DNA from: Betaproteobacteria bacterium
Lineage (GTDB): Bacteria > Pseudomonadota > Gammaproteobacteria > Burkholderiales > Rhodocyclaceae
Assembly (NCBI GenBank): GCA_020621865.1
Contig: JAHRYW010000002.1
Coordinates: 12,778-76,777 of the forward strand
DNA: 64,000 bases
Direction of reading: 5' to 3'
Positions 22,023 to 35,389 of this stretch are shown here, piece by piece. The position numbers were made by a program, and so were the translations under genes. Each line of letters opens with the position of its first letter. Positions within the stretch are counted from its first letter, which is position 1. The notes under the pieces were generated by a model that saw nothing but the letters and a program-made list of their open reading frames with translations, had not been told where the DNA came from and did no database searches.

Positions 22023-22994
22023 CTATATTTTTCCACCGGCGTCTTCGTCGGTATTTGATAAGGCCGAAAAACCGGCCTCGTTGCGTCTGGCCGCATCGTT
22101 GCTGACCCAGCGCAGCAACTGGCCGTTGGGGTTGTCGCGGTTGACCGTGCCGCAGGCCGAGATGCACTGGCCGCATTGGGTGCAGGCGAACATCCAGCGC
22201 TTGACGTTGCGCGGCTTCAGGCGCATCGGGCAGACGGCATCGCAGGCACTGCCGTGCCCTTGCAGGCAACTGGCGCAGTCGGTCAGGCGCTTGCGGTCGA
22301 AGCCGACGACCATGGCCTTCTTGTTGGTCATCCAGGCAAAGCTCTGGAAGATGCCGATGGCGCAGCCGTAGCGGCAGAACAGGTGACGGGCGAAGAGGAA
22401 TTCCAGGCTTAGAACGGTGGTTGCGGCAGTCAGGAAGATGACTTCGCCGCGATACAGGCTGAAGGTGAACAAGCCGTGGTAAACCTGCAGCGGCGGCATC
22501 AGATAGGTCAGGCCGACCAGCGCCCAGGCGAAGGCGAAGGCAACGGCAGCGGGAACGACGAGCAGCCAGTAGCGCGGGTCGCGCGGCGCCGGGGTGCCAT
22601 CGGGTTCCCAGGGCGGGGTTTGCTTCTTGTCCCAGATGGAATGTTTGCCGGTGGCGAACAGCATCAGACGGTTGATCGTTTCGACTACCGAAAAATGCGG
22701 ACACAGCCAGCCGCAATAGAGCCGGCCCCATTTCCAGGCGACGCCGATGATCAGGGCGCCGGTGCCGAGGATGGGCAGGAAGAGGTAGAGGATGATGTTG
22801 ATTGCCGCCGTCCGTGGGTCACCGGTGCCGGCGATCAGTTCGTCGATGCCGAGGTGCCAGGGATAGGTCAGGAAATAGGCGTGCTTTTGGGTCAGGTCGT
22901 AGCGGAACAGGTCGAACAGCGGTGTCAGTGTAAACAGCGCGAAAAATCCGATCTGGGCCAGCACACGATAGCGCTGGAGTGGTGCTTTTTTCAT
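22023..22994 (-). CDS. 4Fe-4S membrane protein (NapH/CcoG-like)
   Basis: YCGWLCPHFSVVETI, CRYGCAIGIFQ, CASCLQGHGSACDAVCPM, CTQCGQCISACG. Confidence 0.85.
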   Translation of the reverse strand: MKKAPLQRYRVLAQIGFFALFTLTPLFDLFRYDLTQKHAYFLTYPWHLGIDELIAGTGDPRTAAINIILYLFLPILGTGALIIGVAWKWGRLYCGWLCPHFSVVETINRLMLFATGKHSIWDKKQTPPWEPDGTPAPRDPRYWLLVVPAAVAFAFAWALVGLTYLMPPLQVYHGLFTFSLYRGEVIFLTAATTVLSLEFLFARHLFCRYGCAIGIFQSFAWMTNKKAMVVGFDRKRLTDCASCLQGHGSACDAVCPMRLKPRNVKRWMFACTQCGQCISACGTVNRDNPNGQLLRWVSNDAARRNEAGFSALSNTDEDAGGKI

Positions 22995-23390
22995 GCGTCG
23001 GGATCGAGGCGCGGTCCGATCAGAGGGAAGCGCCAGACCTGCCCGTTCATCGCCTTGATCAGCGCATACATGCCGCACAGGACCAGGGTCGAATGAATAC
23101 AGGTGAAATAAAGGATCAGGGAGACCCAGGTGTATTCCCAGTTGAGCCCGCCGGCGTAGAGGATGCCGGCTGCGAAGCAGACGATCAGCAGGCCGCCCCA
23201 CAGGCTGACCAGCGTCGCCTGCTTGAGGTGCTGGCGGGCGAGGGCAGGTGCGGTTTGCCGGAAATGCAGCCAGAGGCCGCCCAGGATCAGGAAGCCGAGG
23301 CCGGGAATCAGCAGCAGGTTGGCCAGGAACAAGACTTCGGCGAGCACGGCCAAACCCTGGCCGGGCTTTTCTTCGGTGAAGCCGAAATCG

Positions 23391-23410
<20 letters not shown>
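22991..23410 (-). CDS. Hypothetical membrane protein in the nor cluster
   Basis: 139-aa hydrophobic ORF overlapping both neighbours; no family recognised. Confidence 0.6.
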
Positions 23411-24169
<759 letters not shown>

Positions 24170-24173
<4 letters not shown>

Positions 24174-24439
24174 TTGAGGGAGATCCAGTAAGCAAGCAGA
24201 ATCAGGCTGGAAACCAGTATAAGCCAGCCTTCGAGCAGGATGCGCCACATCTTCGGCGCCTCGCGCAGTTCCATGAAGTCGAGGATGACCAGGCGTCCCT
24301 TGACGAAGGCAATCAGCAGCATGGCGACAATGGCGCCGGTGCCGGCGGCGCCGACTTCGCCGAGGTACCAGGTGATCGCCGTGGCGACCATGAGGACCAG
24401 CCAGGCGCGGTTAGCGGGGTTTTTCAGGGCGGCAATCAT
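24170..24439 (-). CDS. norF: Cytochrome c oxidase subunit IV-like protein (NorF-like)
   Basis: MIAALKNPANRAWLVLMVATAITWYL...KGRLVILDFMELREAPKMWR. Confidence 0.7.
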
Positions 24440-25020
24440 CAGCGCATCACATAAACGAGCGGGAAGAGAACGATCCACAGCAGATCGACCATGTGCCAGT
24501 AGGCGGCACCGCTTTCCAGGCCATTGGCGCCGTGGCTGCCATACATGCCCTGGCGCGACTGGAACCAGAGGACGGTCAGGATGACCATGCCGAGGATGAC
24601 GTGCATGAAATGGAAGAAGGTCAGCGAGATGTAGAACATGTAGAAGGTGTTGGTCGACAGCGAAATGCCGGCGCCAAACTTTTCTGAGTACTCGATGACC
24701 TTGACGGCCAGGAAGCCGGCGCCGCACAGCCAGCCGAGCAGGATGTTGCGCGAGATGGCTGGTGTATCGTCGCGATGGGCGGCCTGTACGGCGAGCACGA
24801 CGAACCACGAGCCGGTGATCAACAGCACGGTGTTCAGGCCCCCCAGGTTGCGGTCCAGGGTGTGCTGGTAGAGATTGAACATCTCGACGTTCTTGGCCCG
24901 GGCGAAAGCGTAGGTCGCGAAGAAGACGGCGAAGGCGAGCATCTCGGCGAGGATGAAAAACCAGATGGCCAAGTCGCCGGGCAGGCGTCGGGTGGCGGGA
25001 GTCGCGGCAACAGAAGTCAT
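24439..25020 (-). CDS. norE: Cytochrome c oxidase subunit III-like protein (NorE-like)
   Basis: LAIWFFILAEMLAFAVFFATYAF...FYMFYISLTFFHFMHVILGM...AAYWHMVDLLWIVLFPLVYV. Confidence 0.85.
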   Translation of the reverse strand: MTSVAATPATRRLPGDLAIWFFILAEMLAFAVFFATYAFARAKNVEMFNLYQHTLDRNLGGLNTVLLITGSWFVVLAVQAAHRDDTPAISRNILLGWLCGAGFLAVKVIEYSEKFGAGISLSTNTFYMFYISLTFFHFMHVILGMVILTVLWFQSRQGMYGSHGANGLESGAAYWHMVDLLWIVLFPLVYVMR

Positions 25021-25098
25021 GGGCCGGATGATAGCGGCCGGGGGCTGGCTGGGACTTGATCTGCCCTAAGAAGGCAGGGCAAAAAATTGCGCCGGGGG

Positions 25099-25142
25099 AA
25101 ATGCTACGGTCGGCGGCAAAAAATGGCCAAAAACCAAATTCG
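25099..25142 (-). repeat. Dispersed GACCGTAGCATTT repeat, copy 2 (minus orientation)
   Basis: aaatgctacggtcggcggcaaaaaatggccaaaaaccaaattcg. Confidence 0.9.
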
Positions 25143-25217
25143 CTGCCAGGCCAAGATTGGCACCGACATTTCTGGAACAATGGCGGCCGGTAGCGTCTTC
25201 AAGTTCAGGGAAAAATC

Positions 25218-25601
25218 ATGGTTTACATCGTCGAAAGCGACAAGTCGTTCTACGAAGCCTCGGTCGATCTGGAGGAGGTGATCCTGCGCCTCGGCTTCAG
25301 CTTGCTGCATGTCCAGGATCTGGGCGCGAGTTTGGGCGGTAAGGAGATCGAGTTCGACGAAGAGGCCAAGGTCTATGCCATCGGCAGCCAGCGCCTGACT
25401 GAACGGCTGCTCGCCATCGACGTGAGCCTGAGCTTGGCTCTGCCGTTCCGGATTTCAGTCTATACAGAAAATGGGGCGACCAAGATCGGCATGCTGCGGC
25501 CGCTCGCCGTGCTCGGGGCGTTATCCCCGCTGGCCGGTCACGATGGCATGCTCCGCGAGTTCGAGGACAAGATGATCCAGGCGGTGGATGAGGCGCGCTG
25601 A
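25218..25601 (+). CDS. DUF302-like small protein
   Basis: 127-aa ORF; MVYIVESDKSFYEASVDLEEVILRLGFSLLHVQDLGASLG...VEDKMIQAVDEAR-type pattern. Confidence 0.65.
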   Translation: MVYIVESDKSFYEASVDLEEVILRLGFSLLHVQDLGASLGGKEIEFDEEAKVYAIGSQRLTERLLAIDVSLSLALPFRISVYTENGATKIGMLRPLAVLGALSPLAGHDGMLREFEDKMIQAVDEAR

Positions 25602-25612
25602 ATCCGGCGCAT

Positions 25613-25642
25613 AAAAAAAGCGCGGACCTTTCGGTCCGCGCT
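25613..25642. terminator. Intrinsic terminator
   Basis: AAAAAAAGCGCGGACCTTTCGGTCCGCGCTT. Confidence 0.85.
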
Positions 25643-25669
25643 TCGGGTGCTACGTGGAGTAGCTAGCTG

Positions 25670-27494
<1,825 letters not shown>

Positions 27495-27649
27495 TGTTTT
27501 CCCCCTTTCGGAAATTGTTTGGCGGACCGATGGTAGTGCCCCACCTAGCCTATCGGCTTTGATGTTCGCTAAAAAAGCCTAGTTACTTGAGCCAGCGGGC
27601 GAAGGCGAGCAGGCGGTATACTTGGGGCCCCACTTGTTGAAAGCTATTC

Positions 27650-28921
27650 ATGGCCTCACCCAGCGATACCGCCAGCATGGCGCTCTTCTGCGATTTCGAG
27701 AATATCGCCCTCGGCGTGCGCGATGCCCAGTATGACAAATTCGACATCCGTCCCGTCCTCGAGCGCCTGCTTGCCAAGGGCAGCATCGTCGTCAAGAAGG
27801 CCTATTGCGACTGGGAGCGCTACAAGGGCTTCAAGGCCGCGATGCACGAGGCCAATTTCGAACTGATCGAAATCCCCCACGTCCGCCAGTCCGGCAAGAA
27901 CTCGGCCGACATCCGGATGGTCGTCGATGCGCTCGACCTCTGCTACACCAAGGCGCACGTCGACACCTTCGTGATCATTTCCGGCGATTCCGACTTCTCG
28001 CCGCTGGTTTCCAAGCTGCGCGAGAACGCCAAAAAAGTGATCGGCGTCGGCGTCAAGCAATCCTGCTCCGACCTGCTGATCACCAACTGCGACGAATTCA
28101 TTTATTACGACGATCTGGTCCGCGACCGCGAAGCCCAGCGGGGTGCGCTGCGTCGCGAGCGCGACAGCGGCAAGCGTTCGCCGGAAGAAGAGGAAAAGCG
28201 CCGCGACAAGATCGAATCGCGCAAGACCAAGGCCGTCGAACTGGCGGCATCGACCTTTGCCGACATGATGGCCGACCGTGGCGAAAACGACCGCGTCTGG
28301 GCCTCGGTGCTCAAGGAAGTGATGAAGCGCCGCAATCCCGGCTTCAACGAAAGCTATTTCGGCTTCCGCACTTTCGGCAACCTGCTCGAAGAAGCGGTTC
28401 ATCGCGGCCTGCTGGCCGTCGGTCGTGACGAAAAATCGGGCACCTACGTGATGCGCGCCCAGTCTCGCCCGGTCGACAGCGAAGTGTCGGCGGCCGAACC
28501 GGAAGTGCCGGCCGAGCCGAGTGCCGTCCCGCCGGGTGAGATCGCCCACCCGGATGCGGCGAAAACCGAAGAAAGCTCCTTGCCAGCGGCTGAAGAAAAG
28601 TCCTCGTCGCGCCGTCGCGGCGGGCGGCATTCGCGCAAGGAAGGCCGGGGGCGGGCAGCCGGCGAAGCGGCCGCAGTCGCCGAGGCGCCGGTCGAGGCAC
28701 CAGCCGTTCAGCCGGAACCGACGGCGCCAGTCGAGGCCGCTGCTCCAGCCGTTGCCGAAGAAGCGCCCAAGCCACGTCGCGGCCGTCGTCCGCGCAAGGA
28801 GGCCGAACCGGCTGCTGCAGTAGCCGAAGCCCCTGTGCCCGTCGAGCCGGTGGCTGAAAAGCCGAAGGCTCCGCGCCGCGCGCCGCGCAGCCGGAAACCG
28901 AAGGTCGAGGCGGAGAGTTGA
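27650..28921 (+). CDS. NYN domain (LabA-like) protein with OST-HTH-like region and low-complexity tail
   Basis: MALFCDFENIALGVRD, VDTFVIISGDSDFSPLVSKLRE, Ala/Glu/Pro/Arg-rich C-terminus. Confidence 0.88.
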   Translation: MASPSDTASMALFCDFENIALGVRDAQYDKFDIRPVLERLLAKGSIVVKKAYCDWERYKGFKAAMHEANFELIEIPHVRQSGKNSADIRMVVDALDLCYTKAHVDTFVIISGDSDFSPLVSKLRENAKKVIGVGVKQSCSDLLITNCDEFIYYDDLVRDREAQRGALRRERDSGKRSPEEEEKRRDKIESRKTKAVELAASTFADMMADRGENDRVWASVLKEVMKRRNPGFNESYFGFRTFGNLLEEAVHRGLLAVGRDEKSGTYVMRAQSRPVDSEVSAAEPEVPAEPSAVPPGEIAHPDAAKTEESSLPAAEEKSSSRRRGGRHSRKEGRGRAAGEAAAVAEAPVEAPAVQPEPTAPVEAAAPAVAEEAPKPRRGRRPRKEAEPAAAVAEAPVPVEPVAEKPKAPRRAPRSRKPKVEAES

Positions 28922-28922
28922 G

Positions 28923-28953
28923 AAATTGGGAGGCTGCGGCCTCCCGATTTTTT
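28923..28953. terminator. Intrinsic terminator
   Basis: AAATTGGGAGGCTGCGGCCTCCCGATTTTTT. Confidence 0.85.
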
Positions 28954-29461
28954 AGATCACCTGCAGCAGCTTGGCGCGCAGGCCTTCGGCCTCGCGCTTG
29001 CCGTCGCGCGACATCACCATGGCGTGATACCACTCGTCGTAGAGTGAGCGCAGGTCGGCATGGCTGTTGGCGACTTCCAGCCGGTCGAGCAGCGAGGTCA
29101 TGCCGAGCGGGCCGACGAAGGCATTCAGCGTATTGACCATGAAGTTTCTGGCCTGCTGCAAGCGCAGCGGGTCGGGCGCGGCCGGCAGTTCGCCGAAGGC
29201 GGTAATCGACGGTAGCGCAGTCTGGCCGGCCGGCACGGCGGGTGGCGTACCCGAGATGTCGAAGAACTCGATGTAGCCTTCTTCCTCGAGCATGCCCAGC
29301 GTGTGCTGCAGGTCGTCGGACTGCAGCATGCCGCGCAGATCGTCGACCGTTCGCTTGCCGTCTACAAAGATCAGGACCCGCCGCACCCGGGGCGACAAGC
29401 TGCCCGAACGCGTGGCAACTTCGTCCTGCCCCTTCGGGGTCTTGGCGAATACAATGCCCAT
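28952..29461 (-). CDS. Hypothetical protein
   Basis: 169-aa ORF with ATG start and terminator upstream; no specific family. Confidence 0.65.
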   Translation of the reverse strand: MGIVFAKTPKGQDEVATRSGSLSPRVRRVLIFVDGKRTVDDLRGMLQSDDLQHTLGMLEEEGYIEFFDISGTPPAVPAGQTALPSITAFGELPAAPDPLRLQQARNFMVNTLNAFVGPLGMTSLLDRLEVANSHADLRSLYDEWYHAMVMSRDGKREAEGLRAKLLQVI

Positions 29462-29510
29462 TTTGTCTCCACTATTTATAGGATTTTGTGCAGGGCATTG
29501 TACGCAAAAG

Positions 29511-29536
29511 AAAAACCCGCCAACAGGCGGGTTTTT
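29511..29536. terminator. Intrinsic terminator
   Basis: AAAAACCCGCCAACAGGCGGGTTTTT. Confidence 0.9.
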
Positions 29537-29559
29537 GCGGAATGTGAATTAGTTCTCGG

Positions 29560-29931
29560 TCAGGCGGCGGCTTGTACCGGAATCTTGTGGCCGCGACGGG
29601 TAATCCGGTTCTGCGAATCGACGTAGATCAGTTCCGGCTCGTACTTGGCCAGTTCAACCTCGTTGTAGACGGCAAAGGTGGCGATGATCAGGATGTCGCC
29701 CGGGGCGGCGCGGCGGGCTGCCGAGCCATTGACCGAGATGACGCCCGAGCCGCGTTCGGCGCGGATGGCGTAAGTGGTGAAACGCTCGCCGTTGTTTACG
29801 TTCCAGATGTCGATCTGTTCGTATTCCTTGATGTTTGCCGCTTCGAGCAGGTCTTCATCGATGGCGCAGGAACCCTCGTAGTGCAGGTCGGCGTGGGTTG
29901 CGGTCACGCGGTGCAGCTTGGATTTCAGCAT
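29560..29931 (-). CDS. panD: Aspartate 1-decarboxylase
   Basis: [56 protein letters not shown]. Confidence 0.97.
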   Translation of the reverse strand: MLKSKLHRVTATHADLHYEGSCAIDEDLLEAANIKEYEQIDIWNVNNGERFTTYAIRAERGSGVISVNGSAARRAAPGDILIIATFAVYNEVELAKYEPELIYVDSQNRITRRGHKIPVQAAA

Positions 29932-30033
29932 TGTTCTCTGCATGGTTTCACTCATCCAGACAGTTGGGGGAAGCGAATTGTAGCGACAATAGCCCCTCTG
30001 TCAACGGTCATAATTATGGATATTCCGCTGTCC

Positions 30034-31681
<1,648 letters not shown>

Positions 31682-31850
31682 GGGTTTGGGCGTCCGGGAG
31701 ACGATTTGACGGTGCCTAGCATCACAGAGCCGCCCATCGGTCGTCAACTTCCGTGGCGGGTGGTGCAGCAGGCGCTGGGGCAGGGTGGCGGTGAGCCGTG
31801 GTTATTGTGTTGTACGGCTATTTTATCGGCAAATCGGGATGCCGGAAAAA

Positions 31851-31876
31851 CGAAAGGCCGCGAACGCGGCCTTTCG
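31851..31876. terminator. Intrinsic terminator-like hairpin
   Basis: CGAAAGGCCGCGAACGCGGCCTTTCG. Confidence 0.7.
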
Positions 31877-31894
31877 TCGTGGTCTGGCGGAAAG

Positions 31895-33172
31895 TCAGGT
31901 CAGCATGTCGGCCCAGATGTTCTTGGCCCAGCCCAGCGCCACCTTGCCTTCCAGTTCGTTGCGCGCCGCCGAAACGCCGCCGGCGCCCTTGACCGGTTGC
32001 ACGGTCTTGGTCGCGGCGTCGTACTGGTGCACCGAGGAAACGTGGATGACGTTCTTGCTGTCGACGAAGCTGTAGCAGGTGTTCATCACCACCGGCGCCG
32101 GGTTCGGCTCCTGGCCGTTGAGCAGATTGAGGATCGCCGCGGCGGCCAGCTTGCCGTGCTGGTTGGCCATGTGGCCGGACTTGGGCATGGTCGGCGCCGG
32201 GAAGATGGCGTCGCCGAGCACGTGGATGCCCGGTGTGCTGGTCGATTCCATCGACAGCCAGTTGACGTCCACCCAGCGATTGTTGATCAGCTTGATGCCC
32301 GACTTGGCGGCGATGTCGCCGGCGCGGTGCGGCGGGATGACGTTCAGCACGTCGGCCTTGAATTTGTCGAATTCGAGGATGGCGGTGTTGCTGGCGACAT
32401 CGACGTCCTTGACCTCGCTGTTGTTGCGGTACTCGATGATGCCCTTGTAGAGGTCGGACCAGGCCTTGGTGAACAGGCCCTTCTTGGAGGTTACGTCCTC
32501 GTTGGCATCAAGAATGATGACCTTGGACTTGGGCTTCTGTTCCTTGAAGTAGTTGGCGACCAGACTGGCGCGCTCGTAGGGTCCGGGCGGGCAGCGGTAG
32601 GGGGCCTTGGGAATGGCGATGGCGTAGGTGCCGCCGTCTTTCATCGCTTCGAGTTGCTTGCGCAGGGCGACGGTCTGGGCGCCGGCCTTCCAGGCGTGCA
32701 GCACCTTGGACTGGGCTTCGGCGCTCTTCAGGCCGGGAATCTCGTCCCACATGAAATCGACGCCGGGCGACAGCACCAGGCGGTCGTAGCTCAGGTTGCC
32801 GCCGGCTTTCAGGGTGACCGTCTTCTTCGCGGCATCGACGGCGACGACGTCGTCCTGGACGACACGGACGCCCCATTTGCTCTTCAGGCCGTCGTAGCTG
32901 ATGGTGATGTCTTCCATCGTCTTCTGGCCGCCGATGACCAGGTTGGAAATCGGGCAGGAGATGAAGGTCGGGTTGCGCTCGATCAGCGTTACCTGGACGC
33001 CGCCTTCGCTCCACATGCGCAGGTACTTGGCGACCGTGGCGCCGCCGTAACCGCCGCCGACCACAACCACATGGCCACTGGCCTTGCTGCCGCCGGCACA
33101 GCCGTAGAGGGCGGCCATCGCACCGGCTGCAGCGCCGGCCTTCAGGAAATCGCGTCTTTTCATCAGCATCAT
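31895..33172 (-). CDS. fccB: Flavocytochrome c sulfide dehydrogenase flavoprotein subunit (FccB/SoxF-like)
   Basis: Tat signal KRRDFLKAGAAAG; VVVVGGGYGGATVAKYLR; NPTFISCPISNLVIGG; paired with a c-type cytochrome gene. Confidence 0.88.
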   Translation of the reverse strand: MMLMKRRDFLKAGAAAGAMAALYGCAGGSKASGHVVVVGGGYGGATVAKYLRMWSEGGVQVTLIERNPTFISCPISNLVIGGQKTMEDITISYDGLKSKWGVRVVQDDVVAVDAAKKTVTLKAGGNLSYDRLVLSPGVDFMWDEIPGLKSAEAQSKVLHAWKAGAQTVALRKQLEAMKDGGTYAIAIPKAPYRCPPGPYERASLVANYFKEQKPKSKVIILDANEDVTSKKGLFTKAWSDLYKGIIEYRNNSEVKDVDVASNTAILEFDKFKADVLNVIPPHRAGDIAAKSGIKLINNRWVDVNWLSMESTSTPGIHVLGDAIFPAPTMPKSGHMANQHGKLAAAAILNLLNGQEPNPAPVVMNTCYSFVDSKNVIHVSSVHQYDAATKTVQPVKGAGGVSAARNELEGKVALGWAKNIWADMLT

Positions 33173-33183
33173 GTTCGTCTCCC

Positions 33184-33489
33184 TTATTTCTGCGCGGCGA
33201 AGTAGGTGGCGATCAGGTCGAGCTGGGCCTCGGTATAGCCCTTGCTGATCTGATGCATGATCGTCGCCGGCTTGTCGCCGCTCTTGAAGTCGGCCAGCTT
33301 CTGCAACATCTTGGCCTTTTCCATACCGGCCAGGGCGTCCATGCCGGAACCCTTGATGGCGTTGCCGTTGGTACCGTGGCAGTTGGCGCAGGTGGCGGCC
33401 AGGCTGCGGGCGAGATTGGGATCGGCGGCCTGCGATGTGCTGGAAACGACCAGCAGGCAAAGCGTGGCGATGGGAACGAACAGTTTCAT
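33184..33489 (-). CDS. fccA: Cytochrome c, probable sulfide dehydrogenase cytochrome subunit
   Basis: Signal peptide, CANCHG, upstream of fccB. Confidence 0.82.
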   Translation of the reverse strand: MKLFVPIATLCLLVVSSTSQAADPNLARSLAATCANCHGTNGNAIKGSGMDALAGMEKAKMLQKLADFKSGDKPATIMHQISKGYTEAQLDLIATYFAAQK

Positions 33490-33678
33490 CGAGACATCTC
33501 CTCAGTTGTTGTCGATTGTTTATATAGCCGGAATTATTGGTGATTTGTCGGAAGCGGCCTAGTGCCAAAGGGATAAATCTTCGGCACCGATTGCATGCTG
33601 CGTCGCAACAATATTAGTAGTTGACTATATAAGTACGTAGTTATACATTAATTCTTGATTGAAATCAAAAAGAACAGC

Positions 33679-34023
33679 ATGGACGAGACATTGCAGGTAT
33701 TCGAGCAGGTGGCGCATTACTTCGGATTGCTGGCCGATCCGACGCGTTTGCGCATTCTCTCCTGCCTTTGCGCCGAAGAGCGTCCCGTCCACGAGGTCGT
33801 GGAAAAGATTGGCCTGACCCAAGCCAACATCTCGCGGCATCTCAACATCCTGTACCGGGCCGGCGTGGTCGACCGGCGGCGGGATGGCAGCACGGTTTTC
33901 TATCGGGTCGTCGATCCCAATTTCGTCGATATCTGCCGGACGGTCAGCATCACGGTGGCCAGCCGCGATCTCGGTGACCAGTTGGGCGTGTCGCCGGCGA
34001 ATTGCGGCACCGACGTCAAATAA
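33679..34023 (+). CDS. ArsR-family regulator (SoxR-like by position)
   Basis: YFGLLADPTRLRILSCLCAEERPVHEVVEKIGLTQANISRHLNILYRAGVV. Confidence 0.88.
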   Translation: MDETLQVFEQVAHYFGLLADPTRLRILSCLCAEERPVHEVVEKIGLTQANISRHLNILYRAGVVDRRRDGSTVFYRVVDPNFVDICRTVSITVASRDLGDQLGVSPANCGTDVK

Positions 34024-34045
34024 ACAAGTGGAGGGCTTTAGCCAT

Positions 34046-35389
34046 ATGGGTGACATCAAACAAGCGGGGCGTTTGCGTCCCGCGCCGGAGAATTTCTTGT
34101 CGGCGGAGCAGATCACGGCGGTCGGCAGCGGTCGGCGCGATTTTCTGCGCAAGAGCTTCCTTGCCGCCGGCGCGGCCTTGGCCGCACCGCTGGCGGCCCG
34201 GGCCGCCGACGGCGATCCGGACATTCTCAATTTGCCGCCCTGGGCGACCAGCCTTGGTTTGCCGGTGGCGACCAACCCCTACGGCATGCCGTCGAAGTAC
34301 GAAAGCCAGTTGCTGCGCCGCGAGTCGCCGGGCCTGACCCGCGTCGGCGGTGCCTCGGTGTCGTTTGCGCCGCTGCAGGGGCTGTTCGGCATCATCACGC
34401 CGTCCGGCCTGCATTTCGAGCGCCATCACCAGGGCTGGCACGACGTCGATCCGGCCAAGCATCGCCTGATGATCAACGGTTCCGACCCGGCCTTCCTGAA
34501 GAAGCCGAAGGTGTACACCATGGACGAGCTGATGCGCCTGCCGTCGGTGTCGCGCATCCACTTCATCGAGTGCGGCGCCAACACAGGGCTGGAATGGGGC
34601 AACGTCGCGGTGCCCACCGTGCAATACACGCACGGCATGCTGTCCTGCTCGGAATTCACCGGCGTGCCGCTCAAGCTGCTGTTGGAAGACTGCGGCGTCG
34701 ATTACAAGAAGGCCCGCTACGTGCTGGCCGAGGGCGGCGACGGTTCGGCGATGACGCGGACGATCCCGATGGAAATGGTCGAGTCCGGCGAGGTCTTCGT
34801 CGCCTACGGCCAGAACGGCGAAATGCTCCGCCCAGAAAACGGCTACCCGCTGCGCCTGGTGGTGCCGGGCGTGCAGGGCGTGTCCTGGGTCAAGTGGTTG
34901 CGCCGCATCGAAGTCGGCGACCAGCCGTATGCGACCAAGGACGAGGCGATCCATTACATCGACCTCCAGCCGAGCGGCCTGCATCGCCAATACACCTCGA
35001 TCCAGGAGTGCAAGTCGGTCATCACCACGCCATCCGGCGGCCAGACGCTGCTCTCGCCAGGCTTCTTCAACGTCTCCGGCCTGGCCTGGTCGGGACGCGG
35101 CCGGATCAAGCAGGTCGATGTCTCCTTTGATGGCGGCATCAACTGGAAGACGGCACGCCTCGAAGGACCGATCCAGAACAAGGCGCTGACCCGCTTCAAC
35201 GTCGACTGGGTGTGGGACGGCAAGCCGGCCATCCTGCAGTCGCGCGCCATCGACGAAACCGGCTACGTGCAGCCGACCTACGGGCAACTGCGCAAGGTGC
35301 GCGGCACCAAGTCGATTTATCACAACAACGCGATCCAGTCCTGGAAGATCGTCGAAGGCGGGGAGGTCAGCAATGTCCAGGTCCTGTAA
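34046..35389 (+). CDS. soxC: Sulfite dehydrogenase molybdopterin subunit SoxC
   Basis: Tat signal RRDFLRKSFLAAG; Moco-ligand region FIECGANTG; dimerisation domain. Confidence 0.95.
   Translation: MGDIKQAGRLRPAPENFLSAEQITAVGSGRRDFLRKSFLAAGAALAAPLAARAADGDPDILNLPPWATSLGLPVATNPYGMPSKYESQLLRRESPGLTRVGGASVSFAPLQGLFGIITPSGLHFERHHQGWHDVDPAKHRLMINGSDPAFLKKPKVYTMDELMRLPSVSRIHFIECGANTGLEWGNVAVPTVQYTHGMLSCSEFTGVPLKLLLEDCGVDYKKARYVLAEGGDGSAMTRTIPMEMVESGEVFVAYGQNGEMLRPENGYPLRLVVPGVQGVSWVKWLRRIEVGDQPYATKDEAIHYIDLQPSGLHRQYTSIQECKSVITTPSGGQTLLSPGFFNVSGLAWSGRGRIKQVDVSFDGGINWKTARLEGPIQNKALTRFNVDWVWDGKPAILQSRAIDETGYVQPTYGQLRKVRGTKSIYHNNAIQSWKIVEGGEVSNVQVL

Noticed and set aside
22021-22731. N-terminal ~237-aa extension of norD ORF in the track
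   Set aside because: Read-through in a different frame over the Fe-S protein gene; the true start is MEEFIGKL at 22020.
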